A stretch of DNA of 34,751 nt from Clostridia bacterium (GCA_017467815.1 JAFUKI010000022.1:1-34751), one strand, 5' to 3'; counted from the first letter of the stretch, positions 1-9,692 are shown. Notes: generated by a model not told the origin, from the letters alone. A program made the numbers and translations.

Positions 1-10
1 TCACACATAA

Positions 11-1900
11 TTATGCAGTAATCTCAGCTTCGGTTTCAGCTTCAGTTTCTGCTTCTGCAGCAGCGCGAGATTCAGCTTCTGCTGCCGCCAGAGATTCGGA
101 TTCTGCAATGGATGCAGCTTCAGATTCCGCAATGGATTCCGCTTCCATAATAGCAGCTTCTTCCGGGAATGCTTCGGCATAGAATGCCTTATAGTCAGCT
201 GCGGTGGTTACAGCGCCTTCCATAGTACTCAGAATTACACTGACTACGAACTTGGAGGATGCATTCATAGCAACTTTATCAATTTTCTGCATAAACTCAT
301 CTGCAGTCATTGCCTGGATCTCTTCCAGTGTAGATGCGGAGAGGGATCTGATGTTGTTTATCTTTGTTACGTTTACACTGTCATACAGCATATCGAAGTA
401 GAAGTAGGGGCTCATCATGGAAGCAAGGTTCTGTTCCTTGTAGTATTCCCATTCATCCATGGATCTGCCTTCACCGGGATAGGTCATAAATACGTTACCG
501 GTTGTATTGATATCCATCTGGTAATCGTCACTCAGAATGTCGATCACATCGGTATTGTCGGGATTTACCTGCCAGTGTACTCCTTCAACGCCGTACTGCA
601 TAATGGTACGCAGTTCAACATTGGTATTCAACAGTGTGATAATTTCCATGGATCGTGCCAGGTTCTTGGAGTATACACTTACAGCGAACATATTGCCGTA
701 TACGTCTTCTCTGTCTGCGATAGGTCTTTCAAATACCTTGATATAGTATTCTTCACCGTACTTTTCTTCCATATCAGGTGTACCGGTAACAACACCTACA
801 GCGAACTTTTCACCTTCTTCAAGGGTACCGTCGCCAACATAGCCCAAAGCAGCCAGTTCCTTCATCAGGACAATATTTTCTTTGTAGCCGGGAATATCAA
901 AGATCATCATGGGGGCAACGTAATCATTGGGCAGCAGGTCATTTCTGAAATGGCTGGCAACAACGGCCCACTTATTTTCCAGGGTCAGATATTCAACGCC
1001 GGCCAGATCATACTGCTGCAGCAGCGGAACAACGCCTTCGAGGTTCTGCATACCCATATCTTTGATAAAGAGTTCGCAGTCGCTGATGGTATTGAGCTTG
1101 TCAATATCATAATCATATGTATCAACCAGTTCTTTATTGATCAGAAGGAACTTATATTCGTCGATGGGATGGTTATTGGGGATCGCGTACAGACCGCCGA
1201 GGTCAGCACCTTCCAGGAAAGTGGGGTAAATATAGCTCTTGAGAACCTTGGAAGATGTATCCACTTCATCATCCAGTGCCTGGAGCAGACCGGATTCGAT
1301 ATAACGCATATAGTTATCGTAACCCTGTACCAGGAAGATGTCCAGCTGTTCAGCAGCCGGTTCGGGATACTTAACAAGGGTAACACCGATCTCGTTTACG
1401 TAGGTTTCTTCTACATAAGTCTCTTCGGTTTCTTCAGCGGTTTCTTCGATTTCGCTTTCTTCTGCGGCAGTTTCCTCAGCTGCGCCTTCAGCAGTTTCTT
1501 CAGCAGCAACGCTTTCTTCGGTTGCCTCTTCTTCTTCTGCCTCGTCAGCCTCTTCTTCATCAACTTCCGGCAGACCACCGTACATTACGGCAATCTCTTC
1601 CATACGTGCGTCGATAGCAGCCTGATATTCAGACTGAGGAACAGCGTGCAGTTCGATTGCTGTATCGTACTTAGCACGGGTAATATCATTGATAGCTTCC
1701 TCAACAAGAGTCAAAGCTTCTTCGGTGGTGTTTTCGGATGTGGGGAGCCACATGGTCAGTGTCATCGCGACACGTTCACTTTCCTCTATATCAGCTTCCA
1801 ATGTCTCCTCGGATTCATCACCAAACAAGCCGCAGCCTGTCAGCAGCATATTGGAGAGCATGAGTATACTGAGCAGTATACAAAAAAACTTCTTCTTCAT
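11..1900 (-). CDS. Extracellular solute-binding lipoprotein (ABC-type)
   Basis: The protein is about 629 aa and begins MKKKFFCIL, with a lipoprotein signal peptide ending in the lipobox LTGC, so it should be anchored to the outer face of the membrane. After the anchor comes an acidic linker, then a body that opens with MTLTMWLPTSEN, as in family 1 (sugar/oligosaccharide-type) substrate-binding proteins. Two low-complexity stretches stand out: a Glu/Ala/Thr-rich insert near residues 110-165 and a Ser/Ala/Glu-rich tail over the last ~45 residues. I chose the ATG at 1900 because GAGGAGG lies 9 bases upstream; a TTG start at 1918 would overlap that ribosome binding site. No permease or ATPase gene is visible, but the gene ends at the window edge, so partners may lie beyond it. 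The substrate cannot be read from the sequence. Confidence 0.85.
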   Translation of the reverse strand: MKKKFFCILLSILMLSNMLLTGCGLFGDESEETLEADIEESERVAMTLTMWLPTSENTTEEALTLVEEAINDITRAKYDTAIELHAVPQSEYQAAIDARMEEIAVMYGGLPEVDEEEADEAEEEEATEESVAAEETAEGAAEETAAEESEIEETAEETEETYVEETYVNEIGVTLVKYPEPAAEQLDIFLVQGYDNYMRYIESGLLQALDDEVDTSSKVLKSYIYPTFLEGADLGGLYAIPNNHPIDEYKFLLINKELVDTYDYDIDKLNTISDCELFIKDMGMQNLEGVVPLLQQYDLAGVEYLTLENKWAVVASHFRNDLLPNDYVAPMMIFDIPGYKENIVLMKELAALGYVGDGTLEEGEKFAVGVVTGTPDMEEKYGEEYYIKVFERPIADREDVYGNMFAVSVYSKNLARSMEIITLLNTNVELRTIMQYGVEGVHWQVNPDNTDVIDILSDDYQMDINTTGNVFMTYPGEGRSMDEWEYYKEQNLASMMSPYFYFDMLYDSVNVTKINNIRSLSASTLEEIQAMTADEFMQKIDKVAMNASSKFVVSVILSTMEGAVTTAADYKAFYAEAFPEEAAIMEAESIAESEAASIAESESLAAAEAESRAAAEAETEAETEAEITA

Positions 1901-1962
1901 TATAGGAATCCTCCTCAATAATATGAGTTTGCCTGAAAAGGCTAATAAATAGTTCTTGTAAT

Positions 1963-1991
1963 ATTTTACACGAAAAAATCACTTATGTCAA
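1963..1991 (-). promoter_or_regulatory. Sigma-A promoter for the solute-binding lipoprotein gene
   Basis: On the minus strand a perfect -35 TTGACA (1986-1991) is followed after exactly 17 bases by TAAAAT (1963-1968). Transcription would start near 1956, about 55 bases before the ATG at 1900. Confidence 0.8.
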
Positions 1992-2116
1992 GCAGTTTTT
2001 CCGTCATAAAATTTTATTTTTTCGTTTTGGATGGCTGCTCTGCACGAAATCACGAACAACGTCTATGCATTATAAACATTTTCCTTCGAGAATTATGGCA
2101 AATTTATACAAATGTT

Positions 2117-2130
2117 TTGTGCAATCACAA
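2117..2130. promoter_or_regulatory. Possible operator dyad TTGTG-N4-CACAA
   Basis: This is a 5+5 bp inverted repeat about 215 bases upstream of the lipoprotein start. On the minus strand its right half supplies a weak -35 (TTGTGA). Such short dyads arise by chance in AT-rich DNA, so this is only a candidate. Confidence 0.25.
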
Positions 2131-2211
2131 TATTTACACTCTCGATTCTTTGTTATTAACTGCCAATTTTTCATCTGCTTTTTCACACAGGGCTCTCTTT
2201 TTTGCTTTTGC

Positions 2212-3270
2212 TTACTCAAGATAGTCTTTCAAAGATCTGGAACGGCTTGGGTGACGAAGTTTTCTGAGGGCTTTGGCTTCAATCTGCCGGATTCTTTCTC
2301 TTGTGATCTGGAATTCCTGTCCGACTTCTTCCAGTGTGCGTGGACGTCCGTCTTCCAATCCGAACCGAAGCTTCAGTACCATTTCCTCTCTGGGAGTCAA
2401 AGTATGCAGAACACTGTCGAGATGTTCACGAAGCATCTTATAGGAAGCAGCATCTGCCGGGGTCACTGTCTCCTCATCCTGGATGAAATCTCCCAGATGG
2501 CTGTCGTCCGCTTCACCGATGGGCGTTTCCAGAGATACGGGATCCTGGGATATTTTTATCACTTCCGCTACCTTGCTTGTACTCATACCAATATCCTTGG
2601 CAATTTCGTCGCAGGTAGGTTCTCTTCCCAGTTCCTGGAGCAGTGTTCTCTGGCTCTTAGATACGCGATGAATCGTTTCAACCATATGTACGGGAATGCG
2701 GATTGTACGTGCCTGATCAGCTATGGCACGGGTGATAGCCTGACGAATCCACCAGGTTGCGTATGTGGAGAACTTGAACCCTTTTTCACAATCAAATTTA
2801 TCGACCGCTTTCATCAGACCGAGATTGCCTTCCTGTATCAGATCCAGAAAAAACATCCCTTTCCCGATATACCGTTTGGCGATGCTGACGACCAGTCTCA
2901 GATTGGCTTCCACCAGTTTCTGTTTGGCTTCTTCATCGCCATCCTGTATGCGGCGTGCAAGTTCAGATTCTTCTTCGGCGGTCAGCAGTCCGATCTGTCC
3001 GATTTCTTTCAGATACATCCGTACCGGATCGTCAATTGCCAAACCCTCCTGTGACAGGGCCTTTACCATATCGTCAGCAGTTTCAAAACTTTCGACTTCG
3101 CTTTCGATCTCGAACATTTCATCGGGGGTTATGAAGTCTTCCTGTGATTGATCACTCAGATCTTCCAAGAACTCTCTGTCGTCCGTTTCTTCTGCTGGTT
3201 TTGTTTCCGTGTCGAAATCATCATCCAGCAGAAATCCGCTGTCACCGATATATTCATTTAAATTATTCAT
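2212..3270 (-). CDS. rpoD: Primary-type RNA polymerase sigma factor, second copy
   Basis: This 352-aa sigma-70 protein is the downstream member of a tandem pair. Region 1.2 ([12 protein letters not shown]) starts near residue 80. Region 2 carries [20 protein letters not shown] and the -10 recognition and melting segment [11 protein letters not shown]; regions 3 and 4 follow, with the helix-turn-helix [21 protein letters not shown] and a final KALRKLRH. The core DNA-contacting segments are nearly identical to those of the copy at 3365-4456, so both should read the same promoters. The N-terminal ~78 residues are acidic and unrelated to the other copy, with no recognisable region 1.1. The ATG at 3270 is preceded by GAGAAGGACGGTA. 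The 94-bp gap to the upstream copy holds the palindrome CGGAAATTTCCG (3292-3303). It could be a housekeeping paralogue or a conditional alternative primary factor; the sequence does not decide. Confidence 0.93.
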   Translation of the reverse strand: MNNLNEYIGDSGFLLDDDFDTETKPAEETDDREFLEDLSDQSQEDFITPDEMFEIESEVESFETADDMVKALSQEGLAIDDPVRMYLKEIGQIGLLTAEEESELARRIQDGDEEAKQKLVEANLRLVVSIAKRYIGKGMFFLDLIQEGNLGLMKAVDKFDCEKGFKFSTYATWWIRQAITRAIADQARTIRIPVHMVETIHRVSKSQRTLLQELGREPTCDEIAKDIGMSTSKVAEVIKISQDPVSLETPIGEADDSHLGDFIQDEETVTPADAASYKMLREHLDSVLHTLTPREEMVLKLRFGLEDGRPRTLEEVGQEFQITRERIRQIEAKALRKLRHPSRSRSLKDYLE

Positions 3271-3364
3271 TTCATTACCGTCCTTCTCTGACGGAAATTT
3301 CCGACAGATATTTTCGTTATGGTTTTCCTGTTGTCATTTCCCGACAATCAGTGGGCCGGGCGGA

Positions 3365-4456
3365 TCAGTTTATGTCGTTGAGGAAACCGCGGAGAATCTT
3401 GGATCTGCTCTGGTGGCGAAGTTTGCGCAGCGCTTTTGCTTCGATCTGACGGATCCTCTCACGGGTAATATTGAATTCCTTACCTACTTCTTCAAGGGTT
3501 CTTGTTCTGCCGTCCTCCAGCCCGAAACGGAGTTTGATGACCATTTCTTCACGGGGCGTCAGTGTGTGAAGCACTTTGTTCAGCTGTTCACGGAGAAGCT
3601 GATAGGATACCGCTTCGGCAGGTGTCGGAGAAGAATCATCGGGAATAAAATCACCGAGGTGGCTGTCATCTTCTTCACCGATGGGAGTTTCCAGAGAAAC
3701 GGGGTCCTGTGCGGCTTTCATAATCTCACGCACTTTTTCTGCACTCATACCGAGCTGTTCTGCGATCTCATCCACGGTAGGTTCTCTTCCCAGTTCCTGC
3801 AGAAGCTGACGGGAACAGCGGGAAACGCGATGAATGGTTTCTACCATGTGTACAGGAATACGAATGGTTCTTGCCTGGTCTGCAATGGCACGGGTGATTG
3901 CCTGACGTATCCACCAGGTTGCATAGGTGGAGAACTTGTATCCTTTCGTATGGTCGAATTTTTCCACCGCCTTGATAAGCCCCAGGTTTCCTTCCTGAAT
4001 CAGGTCAAGGAAATACATTCCTTTTCCCACGTATTTTTTGGCAATGCTGACAACCAGACGGAGGTTTGCTTCCACCAGTTCATTCTTCGCGGCTTCGTCT
4101 CCCTGCGCAATTCTTTCTGCCAGATACAATTCTCTGTCAAGATCCAGAAGCGGAATTTTACCGATATCTTTCAGATACATTCTGACCGGGTCATCCACAG
4201 CTACGCCTTCTTCGGCGAGGAACTGTTCTATGTCATCGTTTTCTTCTATTTCACCGGATGACTCCATACCCACGTAGTTGTCACTTTCCATGTAATTGTT
4301 TACGTCGGTATCCAGTGATCCGTAGACTTTATCCATCTGACCCATATCGAATCCGGAAAATTCCATTACTTCCAAAATGTCACTGTTGGATAAGGAACCG
4401 TCATTTTTGCCTTTATCAACCAGGTCCTGCATATCCATTTTCTTGTCGTTTTCCAT
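3365..4456 (-). CDS. rpoD: Primary RNA polymerase sigma factor (SigA/RpoD)
   Basis: This 363-aa housekeeping sigma factor directs RNA polymerase to TTGACA/TATAAT promoters. The N-terminus ([15 protein letters not shown]..) resembles the usual start of Firmicutes SigA region 1.1. Region 1.2 is [12 protein letters not shown]; region 2 contains [20 protein letters not shown] and [11 protein letters not shown]; region 3 contains [11 protein letters not shown] and [12 protein letters not shown]; region 4.2 is [21 protein letters not shown]. The gene follows dnaG by 10 bp with AAGGGG in front of its ATG, the classic dnaG-rpoD arrangement, so I take it as the ancestral copy. A second sigma-A-like gene follows directly downstream. 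Confidence 0.95.
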   Translation of the reverse strand: MENDKKMDMQDLVDKGKNDGSLSNSDILEVMEFSGFDMGQMDKVYGSLDTDVNNYMESDNYVGMESSGEIEENDDIEQFLAEEGVAVDDPVRMYLKDIGKIPLLDLDRELYLAERIAQGDEAAKNELVEANLRLVVSIAKKYVGKGMYFLDLIQEGNLGLIKAVEKFDHTKGYKFSTYATWWIRQAITRAIADQARTIRIPVHMVETIHRVSRCSRQLLQELGREPTVDEIAEQLGMSAEKVREIMKAAQDPVSLETPIGEEDDSHLGDFIPDDSSPTPAEAVSYQLLREQLNKVLHTLTPREEMVIKLRFGLEDGRTRTLEEVGKEFNITRERIRQIEAKALRKLRHQSRSKILRGFLNDIN

Positions 4457-4466
4457 GTTTTCCCCT

Positions 4467-6203
4467 TTATTTCTGTGTTCTCTTTTGTTTGATTATATCT
4501 TCAATGCTAAGACCGGACTTAGCTTTTTTGACTTCATCACGCAGCTGTTCTGCATAGATCCTGAAAGTTTCTTCATCGTTTTTCGGCAGTTCGGAACGGT
4601 TCAGAAGCATTCTGGTTGCTCTGGAAACTTCATCAGGCGTAAAGGTCTCTCCCAACATTCCCATGGAAAAGCCGCTGTTCTCTACTGCGTCCGCAAAGAA
4701 GATAAATAAACGTTTTCCAAGATCGGTGAAGAAATCTTCACTTGTGAGTTTACCACCGGATAGAGCCGTATGCAGAAGTTCATTGTGCAGAAACAGCATT
4801 CCCAGTATTTCTTCCTCCAGTTTAGCTGCTTTGGGCTGACGCACATAATCCGGATTGATCCTGTCACCGGAACCGGATACACTGCGGATCAGATCCGCTC
4901 TTCGTTTCTTGTCGTCATCCTTGACAGCTCGCCGCCGCAGACGCTCCACATCTCCGAGAAGGCTCTTACGGTCCACGCCGAAAATTTTCGCTGCTTTATC
5001 GATATAGATATCTCTTTCGATATTGGAATACACCTGTGAAATGGCTTTGCACACTTCATTGATCGCTTTTATTTTTTCCTCATCCAGCGCCAGGTTATAC
5101 TTTTCAGTCACTGCCTCTATCAGGTAATCGAATTTACTGCGGCTTCCTTCCATCAGCTGACGAAATTTGTCGGCACCGAATTTTTTGATGTATTCATCCG
5201 GGTCCTTGGCGTCCGTGAGTTTCAGGACTTTTGCATCCAGTCCGGCTTCTTCCAGCAGAGTCATAGCACGGGCAGTTGCCTTCTGTCCCGCTTCGTCACT
5301 GTCGTATGTAATGATTACTTTTGAAGCATACTTTTTCAGAATCCTTGCCTGTTCCGCTGTGATTGCCGTACCGAGAGTGGCTATGGCATTCTGAAAACCG
5401 GCAGCATGGAGGGCAATAACATCCATGTAACCTTCGCAAAGGATAAAACCGTTTTCACAGTATTTTTTTGCAAAATTCAGTGCAAACAGGTTCTTGCTTT
5501 TTTTAAATGCGGGTGTATCCGATGTGTTCAGATACTTCGGTTTGCTGTCATCCAGGACTCTTCCGCCGAAAGCAATCACATTTCCCGACACATCAATGAT
5601 GGGGAACATTACCCGACCTCTGAAGTAGTCGTAATAACCGCGTTCATTTTTGCCGCAGAAATAGCCGGCTTGAATTTCCGTTTCCGAGAAACCGAGACTT
5701 TTTAAGTGGCGCAGTGTTCCGCTGACCGGTGCAAATCCCAGTCCGAAACGGCTGATGATTACGCTGTTCAGTCCTCGCTCATGGAAATAGGCTCTGCCGT
5801 TTGCGCCGATCCTTTCATCCAGCAGGCAGCTTCTGTAATACCGTGCCGCTTCCACATTCATGGCAAGTACCCGTTTTCTGGAAACACCGGTATCCCGTTC
5901 AAACTCCCCGTTCTGGGATGGCAGAGGAATGCCGGCCTTGTCAGCCAGGTACTCCACGGCAGAAATGTAATCCAGGTTTTCCATACGCATGACAAAGTGG
6001 ATCACATCACCGCCGACACCGCAGCCGAAACAGTAGAAACTCTGGTTTTCCGGATATACGGTAAAAGATGGGGTTCTTTCACTGTGAAAAGGACACAACC
6101 CCTTCAGGTTTCTTCCGGCTCTCCGCAGCTGTACATAACCGGATATTGTATTCTCGATCTCACAGCGGAAACGAATATCGTCGATTATACTGCTCGGAAT
6201 CAT
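4467..6203 (-). CDS. dnaG: DNA primase DnaG
   Basis: The 578-aa primase makes RNA primers for replication with the DnaB-type helicase. The N-terminal CHC2 zinc ribbon is visible as [12 protein letters not shown] followed by FYCFGCG (about residues 36-65). The catalytic core contains the TOPRIM signatures [12 protein letters not shown] and [11 protein letters not shown] (about residues 255-310). The C-terminal part (from ~residue 430) is the helicase-interacting region and is shorter and less conserved. The length is close to the ~600 aa usual in Firmicutes. The ATG at 6203 follows AAAGGTGGGAGG. The gene sits between dgt and rpoD with short gaps, consistent with one transcript. Confidence 0.97.
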   Translation of the reverse strand: MIPSSIIDDIRFRCEIENTISGYVQLRRAGRNLKGLCPFHSERTPSFTVYPENQSFYCFGCGVGGDVIHFVMRMENLDYISAVEYLADKAGIPLPSQNGEFERDTGVSRKRVLAMNVEAARYYRSCLLDERIGANGRAYFHERGLNSVIISRFGLGFAPVSGTLRHLKSLGFSETEIQAGYFCGKNERGYYDYFRGRVMFPIIDVSGNVIAFGGRVLDDSKPKYLNTSDTPAFKKSKNLFALNFAKKYCENGFILCEGYMDVIALHAAGFQNAIATLGTAITAEQARILKKYASKVIITYDSDEAGQKATARAMTLLEEAGLDAKVLKLTDAKDPDEYIKKFGADKFRQLMEGSRSKFDYLIEAVTEKYNLALDEEKIKAINEVCKAISQVYSNIERDIYIDKAAKIFGVDRKSLLGDVERLRRRAVKDDDKKRRADLIRSVSGSGDRINPDYVRQPKAAKLEEEILGMLFLHNELLHTALSGGKLTSEDFFTDLGKRLFIFFADAVENSGFSMGMLGETFTPDEVSRATRMLLNRSELPKNDEETFRIYAEQLRDEVKKAKSGLSIEDIIKQKRTQK

Positions 6204-6229
6204 GTCCTCCCACCTTTCTTATCATTTAT

Positions 6230-7255
6230 TTACAGTTCTCCCGGCAGCTGCCATACCTGAGGAATGAACAGATCCTTGTACATCTCTATGGCATAGCGGT
6301 CGGTCATGCCGGATATATAGTCACAGACGCATCGTTTGAGCGGCTCTGTTTCCTGCATTTTATAGTAAAATTCCGGCATCTTTTCCGGATACTTTACAAA
6401 ATATTCGAATAAGGATTCCAGCATGGTGCGCGCTTTTACTTCTTCTTTTTTGGCTGAAGGATTGTGGTATACCCGGTCAAAAAGAAAAGTACGCAGTCCC
6501 ATCATAGCCTCACCGATTTCCGGTTCTATCTGTATTGTCGGAGAATTTCTGCTGGCTTCGATTACGGAATTCACCATTGTGTTGATTCTGGCACTATGGG
6601 ATTTGCCCAGAATCCGGATGAATTTTTCCGGAATATCTTCCCTTTTCAGAATTCCTGCGCGGCAGGCATCGTCAATATCGTGGTTGATATAGGCAATTCT
6701 GTCTGCGTATTTTATGATCACACCTTCATTGGTGGATGCCAGATGATCACCGGTGTGGTTGACGATCGCATCCCGTACTTCCCATGTCAGGTTCAGTCCT
6801 TCACCGTCATTTTCCAGCTTTTCCACCACACGGATACTTTGCTGATAATGGGAGAAAGACGGATCAAAACAATCCCGCATAACTTCTTCGCCGCAGTGAC
6901 CGAATGGTGTATGTCCCAGATCATGTCCTAGTGCGGAAGCTTCGCACAGATCTTCGTTGAGCATCAGTGCTCTTGCGATGATTCTGGCTATCTGGGATAC
7001 CTCCAGGGTATGGGTCAGGCGGGTTCTGTAATGCTCCCCTGCCGGGAACATGAACACCTGGGTCTTATGCATCAGGCGACGGAATGACTTGCTGTGGACA
7101 ATTCGGTCCCTGTCCCGCTGAAATTCCGTACGGTTGATGCACGGCGGGATCGGTTTTTCCCTGCCTCTGGTGTTTTCGCATAAAAAAGCATAAGGTGATA
7201 ATGTCATGCGCTCTCTTTCATAGAAAAGCTCTCTCACGCATTTTTTATCCGACAT
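6230..7255 (-). CDS. dgt: Deoxyguanosinetriphosphate triphosphohydrolase-like protein (dNTPase)
   Basis: This 341-aa HD-domain hydrolase probably cleaves dNTPs to deoxynucleoside plus triphosphate and so tunes dNTP pools. The metal-binding HD signature is clear: RLTHTLEVSQIARI provides the first His and GHDLGHTPFGHCGEE the His-Asp pair (about residues 75-125); later NHTGDH and DRIAYINHDIDDA complete the site. The N-terminal RDRIVHSKSFRRLMHKTQVF is typical of the dGTPase type 2 subfamily. The ATG at 7255 is preceded by GGGGTGAT. It lies 26 bp upstream of dnaG, a linkage common in Clostridia. The nucleotide actually preferred cannot be read from sequence. Confidence 0.92.
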   Translation of the reverse strand: MSDKKCVRELFYERERMTLSPYAFLCENTRGREKPIPPCINRTEFQRDRDRIVHSKSFRRLMHKTQVFMFPAGEHYRTRLTHTLEVSQIARIIARALMLNEDLCEASALGHDLGHTPFGHCGEEVMRDCFDPSFSHYQQSIRVVEKLENDGEGLNLTWEVRDAIVNHTGDHLASTNEGVIIKYADRIAYINHDIDDACRAGILKREDIPEKFIRILGKSHSARINTMVNSVIEASRNSPTIQIEPEIGEAMMGLRTFLFDRVYHNPSAKKEEVKARTMLESLFEYFVKYPEKMPEFYYKMQETEPLKRCVCDYISGMTDRYAIEMYKDLFIPQVWQLPGEL

Positions 7256-7375
7256 ATCACCCCATCCTTTCGTATATATTTCCGTTGTTTTCGATATAGT
7301 TCACGAATATATATGCTTATAATATACGCTGGATTTCTCTTTTTTTCTTTTTTTGCTTTTCGATGCAAAAGGGTT

Positions 7376-8038
7376 TTACAGGGATTGTCTTGATGCCCGT
7401 TCTTCCGAATATACGACTTCAAAGGATGCTCTGCCGCCGGTCATTTCCGATACGGCGACCTTCAGCTGCTCTGTACGAGTCGCTTCCACAGCTGCCTGAA
7501 TCAGGACGGCAGAACCGAAATCGGCTTTTTCCTCCACCACTTCCATTTTGGCAAATCCTGCGGTCAGCTTCTGGTAATCGGAGTAATTACATTCGATCAG
7601 TACGATATCCCAAGGCTCAAACACTGCCATACCTGCAGCATCAATCGCCATTTTTGCGGCAGCGGAATATGCTCTCACCAGTCCGCCGGCACCGAGAAGT
7701 ATACCGCCGAAGTATCGCGTTACCACCACGCAGAGATCGCAGGCGCCGGACATCTTCAATACATTCAAAGTGGGCATACCGGACGTTCCGTGGGGTTCTC
7801 CGTCATCGGAATACCGTGCGATCGAACCGCCCTGCAGCAGGTAGGCATACACATTGTGGGTTGCATCGCTGTACTTGTGTCGGATCTCATCAATAAAGGC
7901 ACGTGCTTCGTTTTCGTCAGCTACGGGCGCAGCATGACCGATGAATACAGACTTCTTTTCTTCCATCTCAACAGATACTCTGGATGCCAGTGTGATCCTG
8001 CGGTTTTCCTTTGCTTCCGGTTCTGCTTTCTGTTTCAT
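7376..8038 (-). CDS. yigZ: YigZ/IMPACT family protein
   Basis: The 220-aa protein belongs to the YigZ/UPF0029 family related to eukaryotic IMPACT. The family signatures are evident: ATHNVYAY, RYSDDGEPHGTSGMP, and VVVTRYFGGILLGAGGLVRAYS (this last in the first ~130 residues), followed by a DUF1949-like ferredoxin-fold C-terminal domain. The biochemical role is not well settled; a translation-related role is assumed by analogy with IMPACT. I chose the ATG at 8038 because GAGGAG, formed by the last codons of hflX, lies 7 bases upstream; the reading frame extends further back to 8134 but that part only shadows hflX. The 4-bp gap from the hflX stop implies translational coupling. Confidence 0.9.
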   Translation of the reverse strand: MKQKAEPEAKENRRITLASRVSVEMEEKKSVFIGHAAPVADENEARAFIDEIRHKYSDATHNVYAYLLQGGSIARYSDDGEPHGTSGMPTLNVLKMSGACDLCVVVTRYFGGILLGAGGLVRAYSAAAKMAIDAAGMAVFEPWDIVLIECNYSDYQKLTAGFAKMEVVEEKADFGSAVLIQAAVEATRTEQLKVAVSEMTGGRASFEVVYSEERASRQSL

Positions 8039-8042
8039 GGAT

Positions 8043-9362
8043 CTACTCCTCAATAATATACTTGGCGATCTTTCCCAGCAGTTTTTCGTCTGCGGTAACG
8101 GATACGTGGATGCCGTCTTCCTCATAGGAAACATCTACGTCATCGCCAAGCTGATAAATAATACCGGTTACGGCACCGTCTTCGGGGGGGATGTGGAGTT
8201 TTACTCTCCGTTTCCCCTTATTGATCATTCCTTCCAGTTTTTCAGCCAATGCTTCCAGGCCTGCACCGGTTTTCGCGGATATGAATACAATCTCATCCTT
8301 GCCGCTCTCAGCCATTCGTTTCATGCTGTACAGTTCATCTTTGTCGGTATGCTGATCACATTTGTTGAACACATACAGTATGGGTTTATCTCCTGCGCCC
8401 AATTCGGACAGCAGTTCTGTGGTGACTTTCACCTGGGAGGCAAATTCCGGGTCGGATGCATCGATGACAATCATCAGAATATCGGAATATACCGCTTCTT
8501 CCAGTGTGGAGCGGAATGCTTTGATCAGATGGTGCGGGAGATTGCGGATGAAGCCTACCGTGTCGGTAAGGAGAATTTTCACACCGCCCGGCAGCTGATA
8601 CTGCTTTGTGGTAGTGTCCAAAGTAGCGAATAGTTTGTCTTCCGCCAGGATACCGGCACCGGTCAGCGCGTTGAGCAGTGTGGATTTTCCGGCGTTGGTG
8701 TATCCCACGATACCGCACTGGATGATTCCGGAACGCTCTCTCTGGTTACGCATGGTCTGTCGATTCTTTGCCACTTTTTCCAGTTCGGATTCCAATGCGT
8801 TGATTTTTTCCTTCATACGGCGGCGGTCAATTTCCAGCTTGGTTTCCCCAGGTCCTCTGGAACCGATACCGTTGCTCTTGGCTGTACCGCCCAATCGGGA
8901 CAATTCTTTACCGTGCCCCACAAGTCTGGGGGCGGTATAGCGAAGCTGGGCAAGTTCAACCTGCAGACGCCCTTCTGCTGTCCGGGCATGATCGGCAAAA
9001 ATATCCAGTATCAGCATACTTCTGTCAATGACCTGCACAGGTTCGCTGATGGCATTTTCGATTTCACGGATCTGGGAAGGAGAAAGTTCACAGTCGAAAA
9101 TGACAAGATCACAGGAAAGTTCCGTACACATATCGGACAATTCCCTGACCTTTCCGCTTCCCAATACGGTTTTCGTATCCGGTGCTTCACGCATCTGGGT
9201 CATATATGCCACACTGACACCGCCGGCAGTTTCCAGCAGTCTCTCCAATTCGTGCAGGCTGATCAGACACTCGTTTTCGCCGTTCTGGGGATGAATGGCA
9301 CACAATATGGCACGTTTGGGTGTGGATGCGGCTTGTTCGTTGTTTATTCTTTTTTCATCCAT
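8043..9362 (-). CDS. hflX: Ribosome-associated GTPase HflX
   Basis: The 439-aa GTPase is of the family that splits or rescues stalled 70S ribosomes under heat or antibiotic stress. The N-terminal HflX domain ends in GSRGPGETKLEIDRRR (about residues 165-185), followed by a coiled helix. The G domain has G1 GYTNAGKSTLLNAL, G3 DTVGFIRNLPHHLI and G4 NKCD, then a C-terminal ferredoxin-like piece. The ATG at 9362 has GAGGTG six bases upstream; a GTG at 9371 falls within that ribosome binding site and is less likely. An intrinsic terminator ends only about 20 bases before the start codon (see 9381-9439), so expression probably needs read-through from the rpmE promoter. Confidence 0.95.
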   Translation of the reverse strand: MDEKRINNEQAASTPKRAILCAIHPQNGENECLISLHELERLLETAGGVSVAYMTQMREAPDTKTVLGSGKVRELSDMCTELSCDLVIFDCELSPSQIREIENAISEPVQVIDRSMLILDIFADHARTAEGRLQVELAQLRYTAPRLVGHGKELSRLGGTAKSNGIGSRGPGETKLEIDRRRMKEKINALESELEKVAKNRQTMRNQRERSGIIQCGIVGYTNAGKSTLLNALTGAGILAEDKLFATLDTTTKQYQLPGGVKILLTDTVGFIRNLPHHLIKAFRSTLEEAVYSDILMIVIDASDPEFASQVKVTTELLSELGAGDKPILYVFNKCDQHTDKDELYSMKRMAESGKDEIVFISAKTGAGLEALAEKLEGMINKGKRRVKLHIPPEDGAVTGIIYQLGDDVDVSYEEDGIHVSVTADEKLLGKIAKYIIEE

Positions 9363-9380
9363 CGTTATCACCTCGTTTGC

Positions 9381-9439
9381 TTAAGAAAAGAAAAAGCCGG
9401 ACAGGTGCCTAAGCTGCTCGCTCCGCTTTCCTGCCCGAC
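9381..9439 (-). terminator. Intrinsic terminator/attenuator between rpmE and hflX
   Basis: On the minus strand GTCGGGCAGG (9430-9439) can pair with CCTGTCCGGC (9396-9405), a 10-bp stem with two G-U pairs, followed at once by TTTTTCTTTTC. The T-tract ends within 10 bases of the hflX ribosome binding site. A second pairing, TTGCTCC (9449-9455) with GGAGCGA inside the hairpin loop, is possible and could compete or stack. Confidence 0.65.
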
Positions 9440-9476
9440 GAATTCTCTCGGGAGCAAATTATTTGCAAATCCAAAA

Positions 9477-9692
9477 TTACTTGCGGCTTTCCAGACGCTT
9501 CTTGAACTTATCAACACGTCCGCCGGCATCAACATATTTCTGCTTACCGGTGAAGAAAGGATGGCACTTGGAGCAAATGTCCACGCGCAGCTCACCTTCA
9601 GCATCACTCTTGGTAGAGTGTGTAGTAACAGTTTCGCCGCAAGCGCAACGGATAGTTACTTCTTTATATTCGGGATGGATTCCTGCTTTCAT
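9477..9692 (-). CDS. rpmE: 50S ribosomal protein bL31, zinc-binding type
   Basis: This 71-aa protein is a component of the large subunit near the central protuberance. It begins [12 protein letters not shown] and keeps four zinc ligands, C16-x-C18 and C40-x2-C43 (CACG and [14 protein letters not shown]), so it is the zinc-containing (C+) form rather than the zinc-free paralogue used in starvation. The ATG at 9692 follows GAGGTG with an 8-base gap; an upstream GTG at 9701 lies inside that site. It has its own promoter and is followed by a terminator. Confidence 0.97.
   Translation of the reverse strand: MKAGIHPEYKEVTIRCACGETVTTHSTKSDAEGELRVDICSKCHPFFTGKQKYVDAGGRVDKFKKRLESRK

Larger units (their letters stand above)
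1901..2211. other. Intergenic region, 311 bp, AT-rich, no gene
   Basis: The gap lies between the end of the downstream rpoD copy and the lipoprotein gene. It contains the promoter at 1963-1991 and a short dyad, TTGTG-N4-CACAA, at 2117-2130. The dyad overlaps a weaker possible minus-strand promoter (TTGTGA 2125-2130, 16-bp spacer, TATAAA 2103-2108). I see no convincing intrinsic terminator after the rpoD copy and no RNA gene. Confidence 0.6.

Noticed and set aside
575..1921. Long plus-strand open frame of 448 codons
   Set aside because: It runs antisense to the lipoprotein gene, has no ribosome binding site and encodes a Phe/Cys-rich sequence without domains; the minus-strand gene has a lipobox, promoter and ribosome binding site.
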